DNA of 64,000 bases from M3007 sp044347755 (GTDB lineage: Bacteria > Bacteroidota > Bacteroidia > Chitinophagales > Saprospiraceae), in assembly GCA_044347755.1 (NCBI GenBank), contig JBIKUE010000006.1:22808-86807 (forward strand), given 5' to 3'. A program made the position numbers and the translations under genes. Within the stretch, counting starts at the first letter, position 1. The number at the start of each line of letters is the position of its first letter. The notes below the pieces were generated by a model, which searched no databases, was not told the origin of the DNA, and worked only from the letters and a program-made list of their open reading frames with translations. This document shows positions 9,009 to 17,364 of the stretch, piece by piece.

Positions 9009-9926
9009 TCAGGACTTAAGAAAGGAAATGAAACAATCTTCAATCGTTGGAGTAGCTACCTTGATGTCAATCTGCTCATGACCGTTTGCTTGCAGGAATT
9101 GTATGATTTTCGTTTGGGTAGCCTTGTCAGGGATGGTGCTTTCCATCTTCACATGGGCAAATTCACCGAAGGCATAACAATCTTGTATGCCCTCCATTTC
9201 TCTTAGCACATGAATCAGGGAATACATATTCTTTGAGCGTACGGCAAATAATGGATGATTGAATTCTGTTATGATGCCTTGCGGCGTGTTGCTGGCCATG
9301 ATTCGGCCTTCCTGCATCAAAGCTATACGGTCGCAGAGTTCAGCCTCATCCATGTTAGGCGTACTCACCAATATGGTGATTCCGTAATTCCGCAAGCCTG
9401 CCAGCATTTCCCAAAATTCTTGTCTGCTTACGGGATCTACACCCGTGCCGGGCTCATCAAGCAACAGCACTTCCGGACGGTGAATGAGGGCGCAACATAA
9501 GGCCAACTTTTGTTTCATCCCCCCTGAAAGCGCGCCAGCTCTGCGGGTTTTGAAAGGTTCAATTTGGGTATAAATGGGTGCGATCAGATCATAGTTTTTC
9601 CGAATACTTGTACCAAATACGGAAGCAAAAAATTCAAGGTTCTCTTCTACCGTTAAATCCTGATATAAAGAAAACCTCCCCGGCATGTATCCAAGCAGCT
9701 GACGGATTTTCTTGTAATCCTTAATGCCATCCAGATCAAGAAGGCGCACCTGACCATGATCCGGCAGCACCAGAGTTGCCAGAATCCTGAAAAGGGTGGT
9801 CTTCCCGGCGCCATCCGGACCTATCAGGCCGAATATCTCTCCCTTTTCCACCTGAAAACTCAGGTCGTCCAGCGCCTTTAAGGCGCCATAAGATTTTGAT
9901 AGCTGTTGAACCTCAATAACTGGCAT
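9009..9926 (-). CDS. ABC exporter ATPase (first NBD, YbhF N-half-like)
   Basis: 305 residues: an NBD of about 225 plus a C-terminal extension of about 80 residues (from FAVRSKNMYSLIHVL to the end) typical of YbhF-like and drug-exporter ATPases. Walker A GPDGAGKT, signature LSGGMKQ and Walker B LLLDEPGTGVDP are intact, but the H-loop reads STPNMDEAE, with proline where the catalytic histidine normally sits. In E. coli this NBD and the next are fused as YbhF; here they are separate genes 84 nt apart. The start ATG lies 13 nt after the hlyD stop, implying cotranscription. Confidence 0.93.
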   Translation of the reverse strand: MPVIEVQQLSKSYGALKALDDLSFQVEKGEIFGLIGPDGAGKTTLFRILATLVLPDHGQVRLLDLDGIKDYKKIRQLLGYMPGRFSLYQDLTVEENLEFFASVFGTSIRKNYDLIAPIYTQIEPFKTRRAGALSGGMKQKLALCCALIHRPEVLLLDEPGTGVDPVSRQEFWEMLAGLRNYGITILVSTPNMDEAELCDRIALMQEGRIMASNTPQGIITEFNHPLFAVRSKNMYSLIHVLREMEGIQDCYAFGEFAHVKMESTIPDKATQTKIIQFLQANGHEQIDIKVATPTIEDCFISFLKS

Positions 9927-9939
9927 AAGGCAATGGTTG

Positions 9940-10869
9940 CTATAATTTTACCTCTGCAGGCATTCCGATCTTTAACAGACCATCCGGATTGGGCACCTCA
10001 ATTTTCACAGCATATACCAGATTGACACGTTCTTCCCGGGTTTGAATCACCTTTGGGGTAAATTCAGCCTTAGGCGATATCCAGCGTATTTTCCCGCTTA
10101 ATTCCTTTTGACTGCCATCTGATGCATCAACCAGGATGGTAACGTCCTGACCAGCTTTAACCAACTCAAGTTGATTGCCTGCTACATAAGCACGCAAGGT
10201 GAGGGTGCGCATATCGGCAATTTTATACAAAGGTTTTCCAAAAGCAGTCACTTCGCCGGTGGCAGCATATTTGACCAAAACAGTGCCGGGAATAGGGTTT
10301 ATGATGCGACATTTGGCCAGCTGATCGTCCAGTAGGGCTATTTGTTTTTGCAAGGGCAATACCTCTGCAAACAGCCCGCTTTTCTGGACACCCATAGCTG
10401 CATCAGATGCAGAACGTTGCTCGCCGATCACATCCATCTGACGTTGGGCTGCTTCTATTTGAGCGCTTATATCATCCAACTGTTTTGGGGCAGCAGCGTC
10501 GCTTTTCAGCAGGTTTTCCACCCGGCGTTTTTCACGATCCAGGGTGTTGAGCTGTTGCCGTACAGAGGCTATTTGTTTTTCAAAAACGGCTAGCTGTGCA
10601 CCGATGGCCGGACTTTTGGCTACCACGGCCTTAATACTGGCCAGCAGTTGCTCCCGCTTCAGGGTGATCTGAACAGAATCAATGGCGCCAATGAATTGGC
10701 CTGCCTGCAATTCCTGACCTTCTTCAATAGACAATGTCAGGATTTTTCCAGTGGCTTCTGCACTGATTATTCGCTCATCAGCTTCAAAATTGCCATATGC
10801 ATCAGCTTTTGGGGCAGATTTCTGACAGGCGATAAACGTAGTCAGGAATAATAAGGTAACATATCTCAT
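9940..10869 (-). CDS. HlyD-family membrane fusion lipoprotein, YbhG-like
   Basis: 309-residue periplasmic adaptor of a tripartite exporter. The N-terminus MRYVTLLFLTTFIACQKS is a lipoprotein signal with lipobox FIAC, so the protein is probably lipid-anchored. It has a biotinyl-lipoyl half (ISAEATGKILTLSIEEGQEL), a long coiled-coil hairpin (about 75-180, with KRRVENLLKSDAAAPKQLDD), the second lipoyl half (INPIPGTVLVKYAATGEV), and a beta-barrel domain with ISPKAEFTPKVIQTREER, a motif characteristic of the YbhG/YhiI branch. It bridges the ABC permeases and the TolC-like pore encoded just upstream. Confidence 0.93.
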   Translation of the reverse strand: MRYVTLLFLTTFIACQKSAPKADAYGNFEADERIISAEATGKILTLSIEEGQELQAGQFIGAIDSVQITLKREQLLASIKAVVAKSPAIGAQLAVFEKQIASVRQQLNTLDREKRRVENLLKSDAAAPKQLDDISAQIEAAQRQMDVIGEQRSASDAAMGVQKSGLFAEVLPLQKQIALLDDQLAKCRIINPIPGTVLVKYAATGEVTAFGKPLYKIADMRTLTLRAYVAGNQLELVKAGQDVTILVDASDGSQKELSGKIRWISPKAEFTPKVIQTREERVNLVYAVKIEVPNPDGLLKIGMPAEVKL

Positions 10870-10882
10870 AGGAACAAAGCTT

Positions 10883-12148
10883 TTAGTCGCCCATTTTTGC
10901 CAGGTATATTTCCCGGGCTTGAACGGCCTGAATTTCGTGTGTTTTACGGGTTAGTTGTGCCTGTGTGAGCAGATCCATCTGTGCCAGAAAATCAGTCATG
11001 GTCATTACTCCATTCTTTACCTGGGCGTCTGCTCTGCAAATAATATCGGTTTGCAGGGTAATGATGTCATCGTCCTGCGCTAATTGATTGGTCCACTTTT
11101 GTTCATCTTCCCGGTCTTTCAGGCTCGTTGCCCGAAGCCGGATATCAAAGAACTGTCGTTGGGCATCCAGATTTTTGATCTGATAATCCAGTATTTGGGT
11201 TTCACGATTTTTATTTCCCCAATCAATGGGAGTCCATACCGCCCGCAAACCGATCTGTACAAAGGGCTCCAGACTGGTTTCAAAGAAGTTGAAAGGGTTC
11301 GGGCTGCCAAGACCTCCCTGCGCAAAGGCTTCAAATTTGGGAAGCATACGCACGCTCAAGGCGGATTTGCTCACTTGCAGTGATTTTTGCTGCAAATCAA
11401 ACAATCGGTGCTCGGGTCGGGAAGGCTCAGGAAATACAACGGGCGAAGGATCATACTTAAGTACCAAATCCGACTCCTGTCTGCCTATCCATAGGGCTAG
11501 TATCTGCATGAGTGTTTCCTTGTCAGAACGGAGATTGTTCTGTATTTGTCGGTTTTTCAGGATTTGGATCCGAATTTGGTCGGCTGAAGTCAATAGTGCC
11601 ACGCCTTCCCGAACAGCGGCCTCTGCCTGTTTTAATCTGGCTTCCAGATCATGAAGGGCGTGGCCGATGATTTGTTCATTTTCCTGAATCAGCAGGGCTC
11701 TGAAAAACAGGTCAGTCACGATTTCCCGTGTAGAAAACGCCTCTACATCCACCTGCGTGGCTGCCACGTCTTTCTCCAGCTCCCGCTGTTCACGCAAGTA
11801 ACGATCTGCGCCGCCATCCCATATTTTTTGAGCCACATCGGCTGTTAGCCGGTATTGGTCACGGGGTACTTCTGGGATTTCTGACCCCGGGAATTTAAAG
11901 GGCAGGCCGAACACATCACTTTGCCAGCTGGCCTGTGCTCCTACTTGGATGCGTGGCAACCTATTGCTTCGAATATTTCGGGATTGCAAGGCCAGGATGC
12001 TTTCTGCATGAAGTTTTTTTGTTTGGAGTGGGGTGGTTTCCTGAGCCATTTTCCGGCATTGTGCCACCGTAAGGGTGTCAGCCCCTTGAACCTGGGGCAA
12101 TACTGTCCAGGTTATCAAAATCGAAATGCTGAATATTTGCTTATGCAT
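10883..12148 (-). CDS. TolC-family outer-membrane efflux protein
   Basis: About 421 residues. The ATG at 12148 (MHKQIFSISILITWTVLPQV) is preferred over one five codons upstream because it begins a normal signal peptide ending near VQGAD. The body shows two long helical-hairpin repeats of the OEP type, with KLHAESILALQSRNIRSNRLP and RVTADV-like barrel strands, and the second repeat from about residue 220. It would form the trimeric outer-membrane channel of the exporter. It follows tetR by 33 nt and precedes hlyD by 13 nt, so it is inside the operon. Confidence 0.9.
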   Translation of the reverse strand: MHKQIFSISILITWTVLPQVQGADTLTVAQCRKMAQETTPLQTKKLHAESILALQSRNIRSNRLPRIQVGAQASWQSDVFGLPFKFPGSEIPEVPRDQYRLTADVAQKIWDGGADRYLREQRELEKDVAATQVDVEAFSTREIVTDLFFRALLIQENEQIIGHALHDLEARLKQAEAAVREGVALLTSADQIRIQILKNRQIQNNLRSDKETLMQILALWIGRQESDLVLKYDPSPVVFPEPSRPEHRLFDLQQKSLQVSKSALSVRMLPKFEAFAQGGLGSPNPFNFFETSLEPFVQIGLRAVWTPIDWGNKNRETQILDYQIKNLDAQRQFFDIRLRATSLKDREDEQKWTNQLAQDDDIITLQTDIICRADAQVKNGVMTMTDFLAQMDLLTQAQLTRKTHEIQAVQAREIYLAKMGD

Positions 12149-12181
12149 ATTGAAGCCAGTCATTGGGTTTATTGTGAATGC

Positions 12182-12814
12182 TTATTTGTCAGGTCTTAAT
12201 CCTGCCAGTATAAACCTGGTTGCTTCCTTTTTTCGTTCTTCCAGTAATTGTTTCATTTCATCGTGGGTCATGCCAAGTAAAATACGTATCAGAGGTTTTC
12301 CAAGGAAGGGGAAAATGCAAAGCGATATGATATTTAATATCAAATGGCGAGGATCAATAGGTCTTATTTTTCCAGCCCGGATCTCCTCCTCCACCTGTTT
12401 AAAAAAGAACTCTGGTTGGGGTAGTTCTTTAGGTAAAACGGTTTCAAAAAAATGATCTGGATGTTTGTTGATCTCAGATATGATGAACAAGGGGACGAAG
12501 GTGTTTTTTGAGATGATTCCAATATAGAAATCTATGAACCGGGTAATTTTTTCTTCCAAAGGCAAGTCACTTTCCAGAACCTTTCTTACCATGGGAATGG
12601 CTTGGGCAATAACAGCCCGAACAACTGCTTCGTACAGCTTTTCCTTAGATCGATAATAATAGTGAAGCAAGGCTTTATTGATGCCAGCCCGGTCTGCTAT
12701 CTCCTGCATCTTGGCGCCGTCCATACCTTTCTGGGTAAAGACTTCATGGGCGGCTTCGAATATCCTTTGTTCTGTCGAATCCTGAACGACAGGCTTGATC
12801 TCTGTTTTATCCAT
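12182..12814 (-). CDS. TetR-family repressor, CecR-like
   Basis: About 210 residues. The N-terminal helix-turn-helix (about 17-62) reads RIFEAAHEVFTQKGMDGAKM then EIADRAGINKALLHYYYRSK, and is followed by a helical ligand-binding domain like CecR (YbiH). The ATG at 12814 (MDKTEIKP) is chosen over one at 12853 because the longer frame would run through the palindrome at 12819-12836 and its promoter box. It heads the efflux operon. The identical palindrome at a second promoter (22667) suggests it represses itself, the operon and the detached permease gene. Confidence 0.92.
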   Translation of the reverse strand: MDKTEIKPVVQDSTEQRIFEAAHEVFTQKGMDGAKMQEIADRAGINKALLHYYYRSKEKLYEAVVRAVIAQAIPMVRKVLESDLPLEEKITRFIDFYIGIISKNTFVPLFIISEINKHPDHFFETVLPKELPQPEFFFKQVEEEIRAGKIRPIDPRHLILNIISLCIFPFLGKPLIRILLGMTHDEMKQLLEERKKEATRFILAGLRPDK

Positions 12815-12818
12815 TAGG

Positions 12819-12836
12819 TTTAACCATTTGGTTAAA
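12819..12836. promoter_or_regulatory. TetR operator, copy 1
   Basis: Palindrome TTTAACCATTTGGTTAAA, two 7-bp half-sites around 4 bp. It lies between the tetR -7 box and the tetR ATG, at the expected transcription start, where a bound repressor would block initiation. It differs at one central base from the copy at 22667-22684. Confidence 0.8.
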
Positions 12837-12842
12837 TAAGGG

Positions 12843-12874
12843 CAAAGGTGCAAGACTTGCTCAAATGAGGCAAA
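12843..12874 (-). promoter_or_regulatory. promoter of the tetR-efflux operon
   Basis: Minus strand: TTTG (12874-12871), 20-nt spacer, CACCTTTG (12850-12843). This fits the Bacteroidota form TTTG-N19..22-TAnnTTTG with one mismatch in the -7 box. Confidence 0.6.
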
Positions 12875-12915
12875 CTTTTAGGCAGAAAAATTTTAATGGA
12901 CAATCAGATTGCGGG

Positions 12916-12989
12916 ATTATAGGGCTGTAAAACAACATGGGTTGTCACTTCTCAGAATGACAACCCATGTTGTTTTACAGCCCTATAAT
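12916..12989. repeat. 32-bp perfect inverted repeat
   Basis: The arms 12916-12947 and 12958-12989 are exact reverse complements (core GGCTGTAAAACAACATGGG) around a 10-nt loop. It sits between the 3' end of the desaturase gene and the tetR promoter. It may act as a terminator for the desaturase transcript, but there is no U-tract. Confidence 0.9.
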
Positions 12990-13012
12990 AAAAGGCCAGG
13001 CCGACATAAGGC

Positions 13013-14053
13013 TTATTTTTTCTTACCGTAACGCCGGAAATATTCCCGGTAAGTGATCATTCGGTGCTGTTCTTCATCCCAGAGTTTGTTGAACATACAT
13101 TTGAGACTTTCCAGGAAGGTGATCTTGTTAGCAACCTGATCCATGATCGGGTTTTCGTTATGGCAACGGGCCAGTTCGTAGTTGGGCACCAAAGGATTCA
13201 GGTGGTGAATGTGGTGGTAGCCAATATTACCCGTAAGCCAGTGGAATAGCTTTGGTAACTTATAAAAAGTGCTTCCCTGAACGGCGGAGCGGATGTAATC
13301 CCATTTGTCTTTCCACTCTTTATAGGCTGTTTCATGTTGGTGTTGCACATAAAAAAACCAAATGGCAATAATGGCAAAAAACAACAGGATAGGCAGATGC
13401 ACCATCAAAAAGGCTTTGTAGCCCAGCAGTAAAATAATACCTACATGCAAGCCGATCAGTAGCAGATTGTGTTTCAAAAGCGCTTTATGGGCATGCTCCC
13501 AGCCTTTCAATCGGATAAGCGGAAAACGGTTTTGGATCAACAGATACCAGGCTGGCCCGATTACAAACAGCACCGGAAAACTCCGGAATACTGCGTAGTG
13601 TAATTTCTTGTACCAGGGTAAAGCTTTAAACTCAGCCACCGTCAGGAGGTTGATATCTCCAATGTCCCGGTGTTCCCAAAGCAAGCCGTTATGGCCGTGG
13701 TGGAAATTATGACTTTTTGCCCAATAACGATAAGGCATAAAACTGATCATACTGCAAATTTCACCAATGACATCGTTGGCTTTTCTGGAACCGGTGAACG
13801 ACTGGTGTCCGCAGTCATGTTGAATGATAAAGATGCGAACCAGGAAAAAAGCATTTACCATAGCCAGGGGCAATACCAGCCAGAAGGATATATCGATCAG
13901 GAGATACATGGCAATCCAGATGGCAATAAAAGGCAGAAACGAGTTAAGGATCTGTATGGTAGCCTTTCTGGAGTCAGGTAGTTGGTAGGCTTTTACGATG
14001 GATGGCAGTTGCTGGAGCAGAGAAGGGTCGTAATTGTACTTTTGATGTCCCAT
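13013..14053 (-). CDS. membrane fatty-acid desaturase
   Basis: 346-residue integral-membrane di-iron desaturase of the acyl-lipid omega/delta-12 type. The three histidine boxes are visible: HDCGH (about 78-82, in IQHDCGHQSF), HNFHH (about 114-118, in KSHNFHHGHNG) and HHIHH (near 280, in GYHHIHHLNP). Hydrophobic segments surround them at about 44-75 and 195-240. It introduces a double bond into membrane acyl chains, usually in response to cold. It stands alone, with the 32-bp inverted repeat downstream. Regiospecificity cannot be read from the sequence. Confidence 0.93.
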   Translation of the reverse strand: MGHQKYNYDPSLLQQLPSIVKAYQLPDSRKATIQILNSFLPFIAIWIAMYLLIDISFWLVLPLAMVNAFFLVRIFIIQHDCGHQSFTGSRKANDVIGEICSMISFMPYRYWAKSHNFHHGHNGLLWEHRDIGDINLLTVAEFKALPWYKKLHYAVFRSFPVLFVIGPAWYLLIQNRFPLIRLKGWEHAHKALLKHNLLLIGLHVGIILLLGYKAFLMVHLPILLFFAIIAIWFFYVQHQHETAYKEWKDKWDYIRSAVQGSTFYKLPKLFHWLTGNIGYHHIHHLNPLVPNYELARCHNENPIMDQVANKITFLESLKCMFNKLWDEEQHRMITYREYFRRYGKKK

Positions 14054-14172
14054 TGAATGTTAAAAAACTCGTGCGAAATGAATGGTGGTCAATAGAGGTT
14101 TGCCAGCGTTTCTGTAAAGCGCTGCTAAAGTCCGACATTTCTTCGTTTCGTAGTGAATGCTTGTGTATTAAA

Positions 14173-15216
14173 TTACAAACCGATGATGCGCTGAAGCAGA
14201 GCTTCGTCAATTTTACCGCCGGCAAAATCATCAAAAGCTCGTTCTGTACCTTTTATCATGTGATTAGCGATAAATGGAGCGCCTTCTTTGGCGCCTTGTT
14301 CGGAGTCCTTGATGCAACATTCCCATTCGAGAACAGCCCATCCGTTAAATCCATATTGAGTGAGTTTGGAAAATATGGATTTGAAATCCACTTGCCCGTC
14401 ACCTAGGGAGCGGAATCTGCCTGGTCGGTTTACCCAGTCTTGAAATCCTCCGTAAACACCACTTTTTCCGGTAGGATTAAATTCTGCATCTTTAACATGA
14501 AACATCTTAATTCGTTCATGGTAATGGTCGATATATTGCAGATAGTCCAGTTGTTGGAGCACAAAGTGGGAGGGGTCATACAAGATATTGCAACGCACGT
14601 GATTGCCGGTAGCTTCCAAAAAGCGTTCAAACGTAACGCCATCATGCAGGTCTTCGCCAGGGTGGATCTCATAGCAAACATCTACGCCACATTCGTCAAA
14701 TACATCCAGAATGGGCTTCCACCGAGCCGCCAATTCTTTGAATCCCGCTTCCACTAATCCCTGCGGGCGTTGTGGCCATGGATATACCGTGTGCCAGATC
14801 AATGCTCCTGAAAAAGTAACATGTGCGTTTAATCCAAGGTTTTTGCTGGCTTTAGCGGCATTTTTGAGGGTTTGAATGGCCCACTCGGTCCGGCCTTTTG
14901 GGTTGCCGCGAAGGTGCTCCGGGGCAAAAGTATCGAACATCAAATCATAAGCCGGGTGTACGGCTACCAACTGGCCCTGTAAATGCGTAGATAATTCCGT
15001 TATCTGCACCCCGCAATCCTCCACACGTCCACGCAGATCATCACAATAAGCTTTGCTTTCTGCCGCTTTTTCCAGATCAATGAGCCGGCTATCCCAAGTT
15101 GGTATCTGAACGCCGGTGTAGCCATGGCTGGCAGCCCAGCGACAAATTGTTTCCAGGGAATTGTAAGGGGCAGTGTCGCCCATAAATTGTGCAAGAAAAA
15201 TAGCAGGACCTTTCAT
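14173..15216 (-). CDS. sugar phosphate isomerase/epimerase family protein
   Basis: 347-residue TIM barrel of the xylose-isomerase-like (AP endonuclease 2) superfamily. Likely metal ligands occur in order: Glu in CYEIHPGEDLHDG, Asp/His in YDPSHF, His in MFHVKDAEF, and Glu in VLEWECC near residue 300. No signal peptide is present, so it is cytoplasmic. The substrate is unknown; relatives act on inositol derivatives, hydroxypyruvate or keto-sugars. It is monocistronic, about 120 nt downstream-convergent with the desaturase region and divergent from the membrane gene at 15301. Confidence 0.85.
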   Translation of the reverse strand: MKGPAIFLAQFMGDTAPYNSLETICRWAASHGYTGVQIPTWDSRLIDLEKAAESKAYCDDLRGRVEDCGVQITELSTHLQGQLVAVHPAYDLMFDTFAPEHLRGNPKGRTEWAIQTLKNAAKASKNLGLNAHVTFSGALIWHTVYPWPQRPQGLVEAGFKELAARWKPILDVFDECGVDVCYEIHPGEDLHDGVTFERFLEATGNHVRCNILYDPSHFVLQQLDYLQYIDHYHERIKMFHVKDAEFNPTGKSGVYGGFQDWVNRPGRFRSLGDGQVDFKSIFSKLTQYGFNGWAVLEWECCIKDSEQGAKEGAPFIANHMIKGTERAFDDFAGGKIDEALLQRIIGL

Positions 15217-15248
15217 GAATGTGGTTAATGTGGTTAATAAGGGGAATG

Positions 15249-15282
15249 TTTGCGGGCAAAAATGAAGCGATTTTTACTTTTG
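15249..15282 (+). promoter_or_regulatory. promoter of the 15301 membrane gene
   Basis: TTTG (15249-15252), 22-nt spacer, TACTTTTG (15275-15282). The ATG at 15301 follows 18 nt later, which argues against the longer frame opening at 15250. Confidence 0.6.
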
Positions 15283-15300
15283 CCAAAACAATTCTTTCTA

Positions 15301-15957
15301 ATGGCTCATGATTTGAAGCTTTTGCCTGAAAACAGGACGTTTGTGATTCCTCCGATAATCTATGCTTTGGTGTCAAATGCCTTGCAGATCTATGGAATCA
15401 TAGTTTTAGGCTGGCACTTCTTTCCGATCCTATACTTATGGTGGTGGGAAGAAGTGGTACTGAGCACCTTCGGATGGTTTAAACTAAGACGTATGCGACT
15501 ATTTTTATGGCAAAAAGAGTCCGCAGAAGCGGTCGCTGAGGGAGAAACGTCTGCTAAAACCCGGTTTTTTTTGCTGGCAGTGTATTTTGTGTTCGTAGTA
15601 GTATTGGCTGGTTTTTTGTTTGCTCCGGATGGGTCTGCCATTCAAAATATACTCACCATTTTCTTTAAGAACAAGGTTTTTAACCTGAATCTCCTATTCT
15701 TTATAGCCATTCAAGGCTGGATCTACTGGCGGGATTTTTACCACAATATAAATTACGATAAGGTACCGGTAGCGGAACTTCGGAATACCTTTGACACCCG
15801 AAGCGCTGTCATACATGCCGGCTTGCTTATAGGTGCATTTATGTGCTACCTTTTACCCAAATTTAATCTGCAAACAGAGCATGCTTTCATGTTTGGCTTT
15901 ATGGCGGTGAAAACCATTGTGGAGCTTTGGGGGCTTCGCAAGAAGAGCGGTTTATGA
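15301..15957 (+). CDS. hypothetical multi-pass membrane protein
   Basis: 218 residues starting MAHDLKLLPENRTFVIPPII. About five to six hydrophobic segments are visible (for example IYGIIVLGWHFFPILYLWWW, FFLLAVYFVFVVVLAGFLF, LNLLFFIAIQGWIYW, AVIHAGLLIGAFMCYLL), with a charged middle loop. It resembles a family of unnamed membrane proteins in Bacteroidota; no function can be assigned. It precedes the NhaD gene by 53 nt on the same strand, so cotranscription is possible. The start at 15301 is set by the promoter at 15249-15282. Confidence 0.75.
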   Translation: MAHDLKLLPENRTFVIPPIIYALVSNALQIYGIIVLGWHFFPILYLWWWEEVVLSTFGWFKLRRMRLFLWQKESAEAVAEGETSAKTRFFLLAVYFVFVVVLAGFLFAPDGSAIQNILTIFFKNKVFNLNLLFFIAIQGWIYWRDFYHNINYDKVPVAELRNTFDTRSAVIHAGLLIGAFMCYLLPKFNLQTEHAFMFGFMAVKTIVELWGLRKKSGL

Positions 15958-16010
15958 GGTTTATGGGGTTTATGTTGATGAATTGAAACGATTCTTTTAA
16001 ATTTTTCTTT

Positions 16011-17291
16011 ATGGAATGGATTATGATTTTCTGCTTTGTGGCTGGCTATGTAGCCATAACTATGGAGCACACCATAAAAATCAACAAAGCTGCCAGTGCT
16101 ATAGTGGCAGGCGTTTTGTGTTGGACGGTTTATGTGCTGGGGGGCTATGATGCGCATGATGTAAACCACCATCTTTCTGAGCATTTATCAGAAATTGCGG
16201 GAATTATTTTCTTTTTGCTGGGCGCAATGGTCATTGTGGAATTAATTGATGCGCATGATGGTTTTGAGAATATCACCCAACGGATTAAAACCACAGATAA
16301 ACGAAAGCTTTTGTGGTCGGTAGGGATCATTACTTTTTTCCTTTCGGCGGTGCTTGACAACCTGACCACTACCATTGTGATGGTCAGTTTGTTGCGAAAA
16401 CTACTGGGGGATCGTGAGGATCGGATGACCTTTGCAGGTCTGGTCATCATAGCAGCCAACGCCGGAGGCGCATGGTCGCCATTGGGTGATGTTACGACAA
16501 CCATGTTATGGATTGGAGGTCAGGTTACGGCTGCGAACATTATCCTGATGTTGTTTTTGCCAAGTTTGGTTTGCCTTTTATTGCCGCTATGGCTTTTGGC
16601 ACGCAAAATGAAAGGAAAAGTCCAGGCTCCCACTAAGGAAGAAGGGGATGAAGGAAGTTATAGCACACCCTTTGAACGGAATACGGTTTTTGGGATTGGT
16701 ATAGGTGCACTGCTTTTTGTACCGGTATTCAAAACCATAACTCACCTGCCACCCTACATGGGCATGCTATTGGGTTTAGGTGTGATGTGGATCCTTACTG
16801 AATTGATACATAGCGGTAAAGACGAGATCGAAAAAGGGCCCAAATCGGTTAATCATGCCTTGCGAAAAATAGATACACCGAGCATTTTGTTTTTTTTCGG
16901 TATTCTGATAGCTATTTCCGCTTTGGAGAGCGTGGGTATTTTGAGGTCTATGGCCACCTGGCTTGATGAAACCATTGGTAATGTAACCATAGTGGGTGTT
17001 TTGATCGGTTTTTTATCGGCAGTAGTGGATAATGTGCCCTTGGTGGCAGCAGCTCAAGGGATGTATACCCTTGAAATTTATCCGGCTGATAGTTTTTTCT
17101 GGGAGCTGATCGCTTATTGCGCCGGAACTGGCGGAAGTGCCCTGATTATTGGCTCTGCGGCTGGCGTGGCAGCCATGGGGATGGAAAATATTAGTTTTAC
17201 CTGGTATTTACGAAAGTTTACCCTGCTTGCCTCTATAGGTTATCTGGCGGGAGTAGCTGTTTACGTGTTACAGCACCAGATTTTTGGATAA
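16011..17291 (+). CDS. nhaD: NhaD-type Na+/H+ antiporter
   Basis: 426-residue inner-membrane antiporter of the ion-transporter superfamily. It has about 11-12 membrane segments and the NhaD hallmarks LDNLTTT (near residue 120), NAGGAWSPLGDVTT (near 150) and VDNVPLVAA (near 340), which carry the conserved Asp residues in paired inverted halves. It expels Na+ or Li+ in exchange for protons, for pH and salt homeostasis. The ATG at 16011 opens with a hydrophobic segment, as in homologues. A short GGTTTATG array lies just upstream (15956-15972). Confidence 0.92.
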   Translation: MEWIMIFCFVAGYVAITMEHTIKINKAASAIVAGVLCWTVYVLGGYDAHDVNHHLSEHLSEIAGIIFFLLGAMVIVELIDAHDGFENITQRIKTTDKRKLLWSVGIITFFLSAVLDNLTTTIVMVSLLRKLLGDREDRMTFAGLVIIAANAGGAWSPLGDVTTTMLWIGGQVTAANIILMLFLPSLVCLLLPLWLLARKMKGKVQAPTKEEGDEGSYSTPFERNTVFGIGIGALLFVPVFKTITHLPPYMGMLLGLGVMWILTELIHSGKDEIEKGPKSVNHALRKIDTPSILFFFGILIAISALESVGILRSMATWLDETIGNVTIVGVLIGFLSAVVDNVPLVAAAQGMYTLEIYPADSFFWELIAYCAGTGGSALIIGSAAGVAAMGMENISFTWYLRKFTLLASIGYLAGVAVYVLQHQIFG

Positions 17292-17364
17292 GGATTAAGA
17301 AAAAGGGTGATTCTGGCCAGCAGATTTGCCAACTTTGCACCTTAAACCAATTTTCCACCACGAT

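Noticed and set aside
12815..12853. longer TetR start at 12853
   Set aside because: The 13 extra codons cross the operator palindrome and promoter box.
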